The translations under genes and the position numbers were made by a program. Positions 46,840 through 56,058 of a stretch of 64,000 nt of DNA are shown in pieces. Every line of letters starts with the position of its first letter. Position 1 is the stretch's first letter. The stretch lies in assembly GCA_024233935.1 (NCBI GenBank), contig JACKOY010000003.1:124001-188000 (forward strand). The letters are read 5' to 3'. The notes beneath the pieces were generated by a model that saw only the letters and a list, made by a program, of their open reading frames with translations, made no database searches and had not been told where the DNA came from. The DNA comes from Spirochaetales bacterium (GTDB lineage Bacteria > Spirochaetota > Leptospiria > Leptospirales > Leptonemataceae).

Positions 46840-49023
46840 TTACTGGCCGTAAACGTAGTTCAGACGCATGTAGACGCCGGGGTTGTTGGCGATGTATCGA
46901 ACCAAAGAAGAGGCGCTGATACCATAAGCTTCGATCTCGCCGCAGGCCCGAAAATCAAAGTTACTGGGGGCTTCCTTCTGTAGCTGAAAAATTTCTCCGC
47001 AGAAGTCGCCGCGTTCGAGGGTTTCCACCACCTTGCCCTCGCTCCGAACCTCGACGGTTCCATTCTTAATGATGTACGCATGCCGCGAAATGTTCCCCTG
47101 TTTGATCAGGTCCTGGCCGGCCTCGAAGCGCATCAGCTCCATGAGCAGCTCCAGCTGGGTCTTCTGGGCCGAAGTGATCCCCCGAAAGAAGCGCGACTTG
47201 CTCAAGACATCCCAGGTGCCGGTCTTGCGGATCTCGTTCAGGGTGGCGAACTTCTGATTCAGGTCGGAACCTTTGATAAAGTTGAGAAACTTCGTTTTCT
47301 CGATGGTCAACGCCACAACGTCGGTTTCGGCGATGACGTCGGCGCTACGGGGCTGGTCCATAATCAGCGAAGCCTCGCCAAAGTACTCGTAGGTCCCGTA
47401 CTGTTTGAACTTCTCGCCGTCCTGGGCGTCCTCGTTTTTCTCCATGCCCTCAACGCGGACGTTGCCCGAAAGAATCACGTAGAACTTATCTCCGGGCGTG
47501 TCTTTCTGAATAATCGTATCGCCGCGTTTGAATTGCTCTTCTTCGACGATTGCCAGAAATTCCTTCGACTTGCTGATGGGGAATTCGCGAAAAATATCCA
47601 GGTTCGCCAGAGCATCCAGGTAACGGACGGCCGTTTCGTGTTGCGGCGGCGTAATCGGGGGATAGAGCGTGTTTTCAATACCAAAGCGCGCCAGGGTCAG
47701 GTGCGTGCCCGTTGGCATGTCCTTCTTGGCGATGTGATACACGGTCGTCTTCTTCTGGATCTCGATCGGGAGTGTACGCAGATAATCAATCCGCGTATGC
47801 AACGGCGGAATGCCCGCCTCGTGATAGATGACTTTGTGGTGCCAGGGAAAATCGGACAGGTCCTTGTAGCGCGCCTCGGTCAGCACGCCTTTCTCGTAGA
47901 GTTTCTTGAATTGCTCCGGGTCGTTCAGGTGATCGGAAGAATAGATGAAAGACTGATCTTGAAAAACAAACTCAAACGAGAGAGATGGAATCGAATGTAG
48001 CGCATAGCTGAAGCGGAACTCGGCGCCATTGATGATGTAGGGCTTGCCGACGATTACGGGCACAAAATCGAACAGTGAATAGAGTTCCTTTGTGGGGATG
48101 CGCGTAAGCGCGTGGTACTTGCGGATGAAGCTGTGCATGACCGTCTCGGTCGAATAGATCGTGATCTTGCCCTCTTCGAGGATCTTCTGAAACGTGCCGG
48201 CGTCGTGGTCGGCGTGGCAGTGCGTTAGCAAGATAGAACTGATCAGCTTCGGATTTACGTTCGATTCGCGCAGCCACTCCGTGGAGTTCACGGGCGGGTC
48301 GACCATCACGCCTTCGTGATTGATCCAGATCAAAAAGCCGCTGGTGTTTTCTTCGGGGTCGAAACCGTGGCTTGGTCCCAAGCAGGTAATACCAAGCAAC
48401 GGCGGGTTGTACGGCTCGGGTAAACGATCGCCGGTATCGAAAACGATATTGAAGCCGACTTCGCCCTGGATCTCGGTGCGCTTGTTCCAATCGGCGTCAT
48501 CGACCTCGAAATTGCCTTCCGGAGTCTTGTAGATGGTGAGGTTGTTCAGGCGAACCTGATCGTCCTTGAAGATCACAAAACGGACCAGGTCTTCGAGCCG
48601 TCGATCGCCCCGGAAGTGATCCATCTCCGCTTTCATGTCCGGATAGCCAAAAGTATCCGCCCCATCGATGTACTCGGACCGCAGGTCGACGACCTCGGGC
48701 CCGAACACTGCTTCATTCAGCACAACGACCAACTGCTCCCGCTGTTCGGCGGTGCAAACGATGTAGGTCTTTTTCTGCCGAAGGAAGTGGTTGTAGTAAA
48801 TCGGGAACTCAAGCTCGGCGACCGAAATGCCCTTGTGGACGTGAAAGAACTTGTTCGGCAGAACAAAGATCTGCGGCGCACTGCGCGGCAGCATCATAGT
48901 GTCCTTGATGGTCTCTGGAGGTGAACCGAACTGGATATAGCCGACGGAAGTTTCGACCAGGTAGCCGCCCCGGCGCAGGGTCGTATACGGTTCCGTGAGT
49001 TCGGTTTTGATTACAGCCATCAA
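46840..49023 (-). CDS. Metallo-beta-lactamase protein with two cyclic-nucleotide-binding domains
   Basis: The 727-residue product has an N-terminal region of unknown fold (about 1-195), then a metallo-beta-lactamase domain (about 200-460) with THCHADHD and later ligand candidates in LHSIPS, YSSDH and IYHEAG. Two cyclic-nucleotide-binding domains follow (about 490-610 and 615-727). The first has an intact phosphate cassette, FGEASLIMDQPRSADVIA. In the second (CGEIFQLQKEAPSNFDF) the Arg is missing. The layout equals that of the Dictyostelium GbpA/GbpB cyclic-nucleotide-stimulated phosphodiesterases. A cAMP-regulated phosphodiesterase is therefore the best guess; a regulated hydrolase of another substrate is possible. 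It stands alone with the start at one of two adjacent ATGs. Confidence 0.85.
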   Translation of the reverse strand: MMAVIKTELTEPYTTLRRGGYLVETSVGYIQFGSPPETIKDTMMLPRSAPQIFVLPNKFFHVHKGISVAELEFPIYYNHFLRQKKTYIVCTAEQREQLVVVLNEAVFGPEVVDLRSEYIDGADTFGYPDMKAEMDHFRGDRRLEDLVRFVIFKDDQVRLNNLTIYKTPEGNFEVDDADWNKRTEIQGEVGFNIVFDTGDRLPEPYNPPLLGITCLGPSHGFDPEENTSGFLIWINHEGVMVDPPVNSTEWLRESNVNPKLISSILLTHCHADHDAGTFQKILEEGKITIYSTETVMHSFIRKYHALTRIPTKELYSLFDFVPVIVGKPYIINGAEFRFSYALHSIPSLSFEFVFQDQSFIYSSDHLNDPEQFKKLYEKGVLTEARYKDLSDFPWHHKVIYHEAGIPPLHTRIDYLRTLPIEIQKKTTVYHIAKKDMPTGTHLTLARFGIENTLYPPITPPQHETAVRYLDALANLDIFREFPISKSKEFLAIVEEEQFKRGDTIIQKDTPGDKFYVILSGNVRVEGMEKNEDAQDGEKFKQYGTYEYFGEASLIMDQPRSADVIAETDVVALTIEKTKFLNFIKGSDLNQKFATLNEIRKTGTWDVLSKSRFFRGITSAQKTQLELLMELMRFEAGQDLIKQGNISRHAYIIKNGTVEVRSEGKVVETLERGDFCGEIFQLQKEAPSNFDFRACGEIEAYGISASSLVRYIANNPGVYMRLNYVYGQ

Positions 49024-49205
49024 TCAACCTGAAAGCAGGCCCAAACCCACGGCAGCCCGCCGTACTTCGGGGCGGGCCATGTGCCGGGCAGGAATCATAC
49101 AGGAGTAGAGCCCGGGCCGAAGTAAGCAACCAAAAATCGGCACTGCTTCGGCCGTACCATTCCCCGGTGATTATCGGCCCGGGGCTGGTCCCATTGGAGT
49201 CAGCT

Positions 49206-49517
49206 TCAGAGATGTTTTTCTACGAAGCTCTTGAGCTGCGGTTTTGGCATGAGACCGATCACTTTGTCGACCGGCTGCCCATCTTTGTAGAGGACCAGGG
49301 TCGGAATGGAGGTGATACCCATCTTCTGGGCAACGGCCTGATTTTCGTCGATATTCAACTTGGCGAAGGTCACCTGCGGTATCTCTTTGGAGAGCTCCTC
49401 AACGATGGGAGAAACCATGCGGCAGGGGCCACACCACTCCGCCCAGAAATCCACGAGCACGGTCCCGCTTCCGGTTTCTTGATCAAAGCTTGCATCGCTA
49501 ATCGTCTTTACGGCCAT
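49206..49517 (-). CDS. trxA: Thioredoxin
   Basis: This is a classic 103-residue thioredoxin: active site WCGPC at residues 28-32, FWAEW before it, the cis-Pro loop SIPTLVLYKDG and a C-terminal helix. It reduces protein disulfides in the cytoplasm with thioredoxin reductase, which is not in this window. It is separated from its neighbours by about 90 bases downstream and 180 bases from the next gene, so it is likely its own transcript. Confidence 0.96.
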   Translation of the reverse strand: MAVKTISDASFDQETGSGTVLVDFWAEWCGPCRMVSPIVEELSKEIPQVTFAKLNIDENQAVAQKMGITSIPTLVLYKDGQPVDKVIGLMPKPQLKSFVEKHL

Positions 49518-49607
49518 TTTTCCTCTACCCGCCCATTTCGGGCTCTTTCAATTAGAAAAGAAAACGGTCGGGGAGATGGACGTCAACCGACAAGCGCACG
49601 GGAAAGC

Positions 49608-50423
49608 CTATTTCTTCTTTTTGCCTTTCTTGTCGCCTTTGTCGCCGATCAGCGATTCGACCATCTCTTTGACATTGTCAAGGCGGGCCTGAACACGGTC
49701 GAGCTCGTCCCGCTGGCCGGTAAAGGTGAAAAGGCGCTTCTGAAACTCAAAGATTCGCTGCAGGCGCTGCAGATCCGACACGTCCTTCGTGCTCAACTCG
49801 TACTTCTGGCGGAACTCCTCGGCAGCAAGGTGGCTTTCCTCCTGCAGAAAGCGCATGTATTCCTGGAGCGGTCGGTAGTTCTCGTCGTTGGGATCTTTGG
49901 TCCGGTCGAATTGCTTGAAGTCCAGAAGGTTGCGAGCCAGAGTCGTTAGCTTCAGGTGAGCGTCCGGAAAAGACCAGCGCCACTTCGAAGTCTGTCCCAT
50001 GCTGGTCTTGATGGCTTCGAGAGCCTGCTTGAAGCCCTGCAGCAAATGCAGGCGCTGAACGGGCTTGAATTCCACGATCGTCGCCATCGCCTCCTGGTTG
50101 TCTGTCAGGCCCGCATCGATATCTTCGCCTACAATCTTGCAGATGTCGCCGATCTGACCGTTCACTTCACGACGCGCGTCGTTCAGATAGCTGTCGTTTT
50201 TGATGTTCTGGATTTCCTGGGAAAGCCGGGACATGAGCACCAGGGTGTTGGCGCGTTGCACGGAAAGCACCGAGATCTTGAACGTGAAGTACGGCTCCAG
50301 CTTCGGGTTTTTCCGGGACACCGCCTTGAGCGTCGAAATCTCTTTCTTGATGTCTTCCGCGCAGGTCTTGTACGGTTTGATCATCTGGGCGAAGAGCTGC
50401 TTTTGCTCCTTACTGACTGCCAC
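49608..50423 (-). CDS. Helical cytoplasmic protein of unknown function with Lys-rich tail
   Basis: The 271-residue product has no recognised motif, no signal peptide and high helix propensity, with heptad-like stretches at about residues 20-80 and 215-260. The C-terminus is a run of Lys and Gly (KGDKKGKKKK). The GTG at 50423 is used because an AAG precedes it and family-like charged sequence begins there; an ORF reading back to 50576 adds a Pro/Gly/Cys-rich stretch of poor composition. It is divergent from tatA. Confidence 0.6.
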   Translation of the reverse strand: MAVSKEQKQLFAQMIKPYKTCAEDIKKEISTLKAVSRKNPKLEPYFTFKISVLSVQRANTLVLMSRLSQEIQNIKNDSYLNDARREVNGQIGDICKIVGEDIDAGLTDNQEAMATIVEFKPVQRLHLLQGFKQALEAIKTSMGQTSKWRWSFPDAHLKLTTLARNLLDFKQFDRTKDPNDENYRPLQEYMRFLQEESHLAAEEFRQKYELSTKDVSDLQRLQRIFEFQKRLFTFTGQRDELDRVQARLDNVKEMVESLIGDKGDKKGKKKK

Positions 50424-50585
50424 CTTAGTAATATCGGCATGGCGGAGCCGGCTGCAACCGCAATTCGGAGCGTAGCGGGGAGCCCGGCCACAAAAAGAAG
50501 GTGACAGAAGCCCGGCCAGAGGCGACCCCGGGAGTGTCGGCAGGGGATAAAGCCCACCGGGAAACCCTTCCGTCAAGGATCCACT

Positions 50586-50825
50586 ATGAGCTTCACTCCT
50601 GGCATTGGCGAAATTCTGGTTATACTCGTTCTGGTTTTAGTTCTTTTCGGCGGCCGCAAGATCCCCCAACTGGCCAAAGACCTGGGTTCCGGGATTCGGG
50701 AATTCAAGAAGTCCCTTTCGGGAGAATCGGCGGAGATTCAGTCCCCGGCTGAGCCCGAGGAGAGTGTCGCAAGCACCCGCCCCCGACGCCGCAAAGCGGC
50801 CGCGACGCGGACCCGCCGCAGCTAA
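50586..50825 (+). CDS. tatA: Sec-independent translocase subunit TatA/E
   Basis: The 79-residue protein has the TatA order: a short outside end, one helix (GEILVILVLVLVLFGG), the FG hinge (LFGGRKIPQLAKDLG), an amphipathic helix and a charged tail rich in Arg. TatA forms the pore that moves folded proteins across the inner membrane. It is followed 12 bases later by tatC; no separate tatB is seen, so this protein may serve both TatA and TatB roles. Confidence 0.93.
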   Translation: MSFTPGIGEILVILVLVLVLFGGRKIPQLAKDLGSGIREFKKSLSGESAEIQSPAEPEESVASTRPRRRKAAATRTRRS

Positions 50826-50837
50826 CACCACCGCTTG

Positions 50838-51704
50838 ATGGCGAAAAAGGCCAGCAAACGAAAGCCCGCCGGCATGCAGCCCACGGGCGCGTATCGGCCG
50901 GCCCGCGCGTCCCGGACCGAAGCGGACCCGGTTGACCAGGAAGAAATCGAGGACGGGCCCGGTTTTATGACCGTTGGCGACCACCTTGAGGAACTGCGAC
51001 GACGCATTATCGCAATCTTCGGTGTGGTCGCCGTGGCCAGCCTGATTGCCGGCATCTTTTACGCCGACATCCACCGTTTCCTGGTCGAACCGTACAACAC
51101 CCTGACCGAGGAACGGCTGATTCTGGCCAACGTGTATGGGGGCATGGAGGTGCTGGTCAAACTCAGTCTCACCGTCGGCGTTACCGTTTCTTTGCCAATC
51201 TGCATCTACATCGTCTGGGGTTTTGTGGCGCCGGCAGTGGAGCGTCGCACGGCCTGGATCGGGCGCCTGTCGGTGGGCGTTTCGGCGCTGCTCTTCTGGA
51301 CCGGTCTGCTCGTGTGCTGGTTCTATATCTTTCCGCTCTCGCTCCAGTTTTTGTTTCTGGATTTGCTGCCGGAAGGTGTCGCGGCCATGACACCGGTCGA
51401 AAAGTACTACTCGTTCTTATTTCTGATTCACATCGGATGCGGGCTGGTCTTTCAGTTGCCGCTGGTTCTGGTTCTTCTGGGCGCCCTGGGAATTCTTACG
51501 CTCCAGTGGCATAAGAATTACTGGAAATATATCACGGTTGCGATCTTTATTTTTGCGGCTATAATCACGCCTCCCGATCCGTTGAGCCAGATTGTCCTGG
51601 GCTCCATGCTCCAGGGGCTCTATTTTATTTCGGTGATGTTGGTCTGGGTTATAGAACGATTGCGACGCCGACGGGAACGGGCACTCGCGGAGAATGAAGA
51701 GTAA
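50838..51704 (+). CDS. tatC: Twin-arginine translocase subunit TatC
   Basis: Six membrane helices follow an unusually long, charged N-terminal extension of about 45 residues. The family motif MTVGDHLEELRRRI, with the signal-peptide-binding Glu, begins near residue 45; further landmarks are ISPF-like FLVEPYNTL and FEQ-type VFQLPLVLV. Length is 288 residues against about 250 normally, owing to the extension. ATG 50838 is used; an ATG at 50874 is also in frame. The end overlaps the histidine kinase gene by 11 bases. Confidence 0.94.
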   Translation: MAKKASKRKPAGMQPTGAYRPARASRTEADPVDQEEIEDGPGFMTVGDHLEELRRRIIAIFGVVAVASLIAGIFYADIHRFLVEPYNTLTEERLILANVYGGMEVLVKLSLTVGVTVSLPICIYIVWGFVAPAVERRTAWIGRLSVGVSALLFWTGLLVCWFYIFPLSLQFLFLDLLPEGVAAMTPVEKYYSFLFLIHIGCGLVFQLPLVLVLLGALGILTLQWHKNYWKYITVAIFIFAAIITPPDPLSQIVLGSMLQGLYFISVMLVWVIERLRRRRERALAENEE

Positions 51705-54054
51705 AGCCAAAATCCCGATCCGGCGAGGAGACAATCACTCCCGGCCGCCGTGGTTCGACAATCTGAATGAGGCCGCTGTTCTTGTGGGCCCGGACGGACG
51801 GCTGCTGAGCCTGACGCCACTGGCCCGCGCGATGCTGGGCTTCACAGATGAGGACGTTGCCGGCCGCCACTATCGATTGCTTCTCGCCACGCGCTACCGG
51901 TGGGCGGCGACCACCCTGGCCGACCTGGGACGTAGCTTCGAACAGGGCGATCAGATTGCGAGCCAGACCCTGCGCATCGCGCTCCGCCGTCGGAATCAAT
52001 CCCAGTTTCAAAGCGATGTTCGAGTCAGCCGCATCTCGACCGAGGGAGAGCCGGTCTACCTGGCCATCCTACGCGACGCCAGCCACCACAGGCACGAACG
52101 CGAGGCACTGAAGCATTTGAATGACGCCCTGCAGAGCCTCGCCGAAGAACGCGCCCGCAATCTGGAAGAAAGCGAAAGCCGCTACCGGACAATCGCCGAA
52201 GAGCAGCTCGAATTTGTTTGTCGTATGGATGTCAGTGGTCGCTACACCTACGTCAGTGAACCATTACGACGCGCCCTGGGGCGCACCCGACAGCGAATCC
52301 TGGGGCGCAACTTTCGGGAGTTTCTCACCCCCCCTTTCCAGCAAGTCAGCGACCAGTTCTTGCATGAAGTCGCGTCCGGCGATCGTCTGGCGGGCGAACT
52401 GGAATTCAGCCGACCGGACGGTCAATCCGTCTGGATCGACTGGAGCATTCGAACCGTGCGCGATAAGGCCGATGCCGTGGTCGAGATTCAATTTGTGGGA
52501 CGCGACGTTACCAGGCGCAAGAGCATGGAACGCACACTGCGCCGCTTTGAGGGCTTCTTTGTAAACATGCTGTTTCGGTCCTCGCCGGTTGCTCTGAGCA
52601 TCATCGACCTCGACGGCGGCATCTACTCCGCCAATCAGGAGTTCTGTGAACTGGTGGGTCAGCCCCTGCACCGGCTGCTCGGCTGCCCGTTTCATGAGCT
52701 GCTCCACCAGGATGACCGGAATTCGTTCCGTTCGGCAATCCAGAGTCTCGCGACGGGACAAACCGAAAGCGCTCAAGACGAACTTCGCATCGTAGACCAG
52801 GGCGGCGTCGCGCATAGCTCCGTAACCAAAACGGTATCCCTGCACGACGAGGAAGGTCGTCCGCACTTCTTAATGTTGGGCGCGATGGACATCACACACC
52901 TGCGCCAGCTCGAACGGCAACTGGCGCAGTCCAAACGGCTGGAAGCCGTTGGTAACCTGGCAAGCGGCATTGCCCACGACTTCAACAATCTCATGCAGCC
53001 GATTGTTTTGTACGCCGAGCTTGCGCTCTCAACCATGAGCGCCGCCAATATGCCGGATCGCGAAGCAAAGATAGAGTCCTACTTTGAGCGTATCTTGCTC
53101 TCGGCGAACAAAGCCCGCGATCTGGTGAAGCGCATCCTGAACTTTTCCCGGGCCGGACAGCAAAGCCTGGAACCGATCGAACTGCGCGCAACATTCCAGG
53201 AGCTTGCGACCGGCGTTCGCGACACGCTGCCCCCGCAGCTGGAGTTTCAACTTGTGCTCCCGGATCGCCCCGCCTGGGTGCGTGCGGACCAGACCCTCCT
53301 GAACCAGTTGATCCTGAACCTGTGTTCGAATGCCGAACACGCGCTCCGCGATCAGCCGCGGCCGCTCCTGCGTCTGTGCCTGGGCCGACAAAATAGCGAG
53401 GGTTCCGAAGAACGGTGGATATCGCTTCAGGTGCATGACAATGGCCACGGAATCCCGGCCGAGCACCTCGAGCGCATCTGGGACCCCTTCTTCACACTGA
53501 AGCGCGGCGAAGGCAGCGGACTGGGCCTGGCCATCGTCTATGGGACGGTCAACCAACTCGGCGGCCAGGTTTCGGTGGAGAGCCGCCTCGGCAGTGGAAC
53601 CACGTTTACGGTCCTGCTCCCCGAGACCCCGGCGCCGCCGGAACCGGTGCGTAACCCCGGGCAAGCCATGCCGACGGCGGTAGGCCAGGGCCGGCATATA
53701 TTTCTCGTCGACGACGATCGCGAAGTCCTGCGCTCCCTGCGCCAGACACTGGAGCAGTCCGGCTTTCGGGTCACGGCCTTCAGCTCCGGTCCGGACGTCA
53801 TGGACCGACTGGGCCTGGAAACCGAGGCCACCGGCCCCGATATTCTGGTGACCGACCAGATCATGCCGGGTCTGACCGGCCTCGAACTTGTGCGGCAGAT
53901 TCGGCTTTCGGGAAGGACCTTCCCGGCGATCGTTTGTACGGGTTATAGTCCGGGTTTGCGGGCGGAAGCCGGCCTTCCGGAAGGACTGCGCATAATGGAC
54001 AAACCGGTGGAGAGCCGCGAGCTGATTGCCGGGATCGAAGCGATGCTGACCTGA
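51694..54054 (+). CDS. Soluble hybrid histidine kinase with three PAS domains and a receiver
   Basis: There is no membrane helix in this 786-residue protein. Three PAS domains lie at about residues 20-130, 160-275 and 290-400. The phospho-acceptor His is at about 428 in GIAHDFNNLM (the NtrB-like HDFNN type), with an ATPase domain at about 530-650 (N-box NLCSNAEHAL, GHGIP, GSGLGLAIVYG). A receiver domain spans 668-786 with phospho-acceptor Asp in VTDQIMPG, Thr in CTGYS and Lys in DKPVE. It should sense a cytoplasmic cue. No separate response regulator lies nearby. The start overlaps tatC, and its stop is one base from that of clpX. Confidence 0.93.
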   Translation: MKSKAKIPIRRGDNHSRPPWFDNLNEAAVLVGPDGRLLSLTPLARAMLGFTDEDVAGRHYRLLLATRYRWAATTLADLGRSFEQGDQIASQTLRIALRRRNQSQFQSDVRVSRISTEGEPVYLAILRDASHHRHEREALKHLNDALQSLAEERARNLEESESRYRTIAEEQLEFVCRMDVSGRYTYVSEPLRRALGRTRQRILGRNFREFLTPPFQQVSDQFLHEVASGDRLAGELEFSRPDGQSVWIDWSIRTVRDKADAVVEIQFVGRDVTRRKSMERTLRRFEGFFVNMLFRSSPVALSIIDLDGGIYSANQEFCELVGQPLHRLLGCPFHELLHQDDRNSFRSAIQSLATGQTESAQDELRIVDQGGVAHSSVTKTVSLHDEEGRPHFLMLGAMDITHLRQLERQLAQSKRLEAVGNLASGIAHDFNNLMQPIVLYAELALSTMSAANMPDREAKIESYFERILLSANKARDLVKRILNFSRAGQQSLEPIELRATFQELATGVRDTLPPQLEFQLVLPDRPAWVRADQTLLNQLILNLCSNAEHALRDQPRPLLRLCLGRQNSEGSEERWISLQVHDNGHGIPAEHLERIWDPFFTLKRGEGSGLGLAIVYGTVNQLGGQVSVESRLGSGTTFTVLLPETPAPPEPVRNPGQAMPTAVGQGRHIFLVDDDREVLRSLRQTLEQSGFRVTAFSSGPDVMDRLGLETEATGPDILVTDQIMPGLTGLELVRQIRLSGRTFPAIVCTGYSPGLRAEAGLPEGLRIMDKPVESRELIAGIEAMLT

Positions 54055-54055
54055 T

Positions 54056-55339
54056 TCAGGCCAGTTTCTCTTTCTTGTCCTTCTTTCGAATCTCTTTTTT
54101 GAGCGCGAGGACGGGCTGGTCGTTGTTGGAGATGACGCCCGGTGTAATGACAACCTCTTCGACGTCTTCGCGTGACGGAATCGTGTACATCAGATCCATC
54201 ATTACGCGTTCGACGATGCTGCGAAGGCCCCGCGCCCCCGCCTCCCGTTCAATGGCCAATTCGGCGATGCGGGTGATGGCTTCGTCGGTGAACTTGAGCT
54301 TTACACCTTCGAGTTCGAAGATCTTCTGATACTGCTTGTGCAGAGCGTTTTTGGGTTCGAAGAAGATGCGACGCAGTGTCTCCACATCGAGCGTGTTCAG
54401 CGCAGCAATAATCGGCAGGCGGCCGACGAATTCCGGAATCAAACCGAATTTCATAAGGTCATCCGGAATCACCTTCTCGAGGACGACACTGCGGTCGCTC
54501 TCGGTCCTGCTGGCAGCGCTCAGGTTCCGATCGAAACCAATTTCACGCCGGCCCAGGCGATTCTCGACGATCTTCTCAAGGCCTACAAAAGCGCCTCCGC
54601 AGATAAACAGAATGTTGCGCGTATCGAGCGTGATAAAATCCTGATGCGGGTGCTTGCGGCCCCCTTGCGGCGGAACATTCGCCACGGTGCCTTCGATTAT
54701 CTTGAGCAAAGCCTGCTGCACACCCTCGCCCGAAACGTCCCGGGTGATGGAAGGGTTGTCTGTCTTGCGTGAGATTTTGTCGATCTCGTCGATATAGATG
54801 ATTCCGATTTCGGCTCGTTTGACGTCGTTGTCGGCGTTCTGGATGAGTCTGAGCAGAATGTTCTCAACATCTTCACCAACGTAACCGGCCTCGGTTAGAG
54901 CTGTTGCGTCGACAATGGCGAAGGGAACTTTCAACAACCGCGCCAGGGTCTGCGCCAGCAGGGTTTTTCCGGAGCCGGTAGGACCAATCAAAAGAATGTT
55001 GGACTTGTCGAGTTCGACGTCGCTCTTCTTTTGATTCTGATTGATGCGTTTGTAGTGATTGTAGACCGCAACCGCCAGGGCTTTCTTGGCTCCGTCCTGA
55101 CCGATCACGTACTGATCGAGAATCTGCTTGATCTCCGGGGGTTTGGGCAGCTCACCGAGAATTGCGCCACCGCTATCCTGCTCGCTTTCCTCGGCGATGA
55201 TCTCGTTACAGAGTTCGATGCATTCGTCGCAGATGTAGACGCCCGGGCCGGCCACGAGACGACGCACCGCATCCTGTTCCTTTCCGCAGAAGGAACAGTG
55301 CAGCTTCTCGCGATCGGTGCCTTTCTTCCGTACGCCCAT
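54056..55339 (-). CDS. clpX: ATP-dependent Clp protease ATPase subunit ClpX
   Basis: The protein has an N-terminal zinc finger (CSFCGK ... CDEC), Walker A GPTGSGKT, Walker B YIDEIDKI, RDVSGEGVQQALLKIIEGT and the IGF loop (REIGFDRN) that docks on ClpP. At 427 residues it is complete. ClpX unfolds tagged substrates and feeds them to ClpP in the cytoplasm. It starts 7 bases after clpP, in the order tig-clpP-clpX. Confidence 0.97.
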   Translation of the reverse strand: MGVRKKGTDREKLHCSFCGKEQDAVRRLVAGPGVYICDECIELCNEIIAEESEQDSGGAILGELPKPPEIKQILDQYVIGQDGAKKALAVAVYNHYKRINQNQKKSDVELDKSNILLIGPTGSGKTLLAQTLARLLKVPFAIVDATALTEAGYVGEDVENILLRLIQNADNDVKRAEIGIIYIDEIDKISRKTDNPSITRDVSGEGVQQALLKIIEGTVANVPPQGGRKHPHQDFITLDTRNILFICGGAFVGLEKIVENRLGRREIGFDRNLSAASRTESDRSVVLEKVIPDDLMKFGLIPEFVGRLPIIAALNTLDVETLRRIFFEPKNALHKQYQKIFELEGVKLKFTDEAITRIAELAIEREAGARGLRSIVERVMMDLMYTIPSREDVEEVVITPGVISNNDQPVLALKKEIRKKDKKEKLA

Positions 55340-55346
55340 CTTCTGC

Positions 55347-55964
55347 CTATCGCGCCTGAGTAACGCCTTTGCTTTCGGCCTCTTTGGGATTTTCGATTAC
55401 GTTGTCGATCAGACCATACTCGCGGGCTTCGTGGGCCGACATAAAAAAGAAGCGATCTACATCCTTCTCAATCTTTTCGAGAGCCTGGGCCGTGTGGCGG
55501 GAATAGATCTGATTGATCTTGTCTTTGCGATTCAGCAGTTCCCGGGCCTGCAACTCAATGTCCCGGCTCTGTCCGGTGGCGCCTCCGACCGGCTGGTACA
55601 TCATAATGCGCGCATTGGGAAGGGCGGAGCGTTTGCCTTTCTCACCGGCCGTCAAAAGCAAAGAGGCCATGCTGGCCGCCTGCCCGATGCAGATGGTGCG
55701 CACGTTCGGTCGAATGTATTGCAAAGTATCGTAAATCGCCAGGCCGTCGGTGATGTATCCGCCCGGGGAGTTGATGTAAAGATAGATGTCTTTTTCGGGG
55801 TCTTCGGCTTCCAGAAAGAGTAATTGGGCGATGATCACGTTGGCGTAGAAGTCGTCTACGAACGAACCCAGAAAAACGATCCGGTCTTTGAGAAGCCGGG
55901 AATAGATGTCGTACTGACGTTCGCCCCGTGGCGTTTGCTCCGATACTGAGGGTACTACGGCCAT
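55347..55964 (-). CDS. clpP: ClpP-family protein lacking two catalytic-triad residues
   Basis: The 205-residue product has the ClpP fold and the nucleophile Ser (GQAASMASLLL). The usual catalytic His segment IHQPLGG reads MYQPVGG (Tyr, codon TAC), and the catalytic Asp position in the DRD(N/R)F motif reads DRFFF (Phe). So only Ser of Ser-His-Asp remains. Other conserved parts (SPGGYITDGLAIYDT, LPNARIM, AREYGLID) are intact. It may be an inactive ring partner, like ClpR of cyanobacteria and plastids, working with a second ClpP elsewhere. It lies between tig and clpX. Confidence 0.92.
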   Translation of the reverse strand: MAVVPSVSEQTPRGERQYDIYSRLLKDRIVFLGSFVDDFYANVIIAQLLFLEAEDPEKDIYLYINSPGGYITDGLAIYDTLQYIRPNVRTICIGQAASMASLLLTAGEKGKRSALPNARIMMYQPVGGATGQSRDIELQARELLNRKDKINQIYSRHTAQALEKIEKDVDRFFFMSAHEAREYGLIDNVIENPKEAESKGVTQAR

Positions 55965-56058
55965 ATCTTACTCCCGAAGGTTGGTAGAGGCGTTTCCCCG
56001 CAGTCGCCCCCCTGCAGGGAAACATATTTCCGGACGGCCGTCAAGGGCCACAAAAAAT

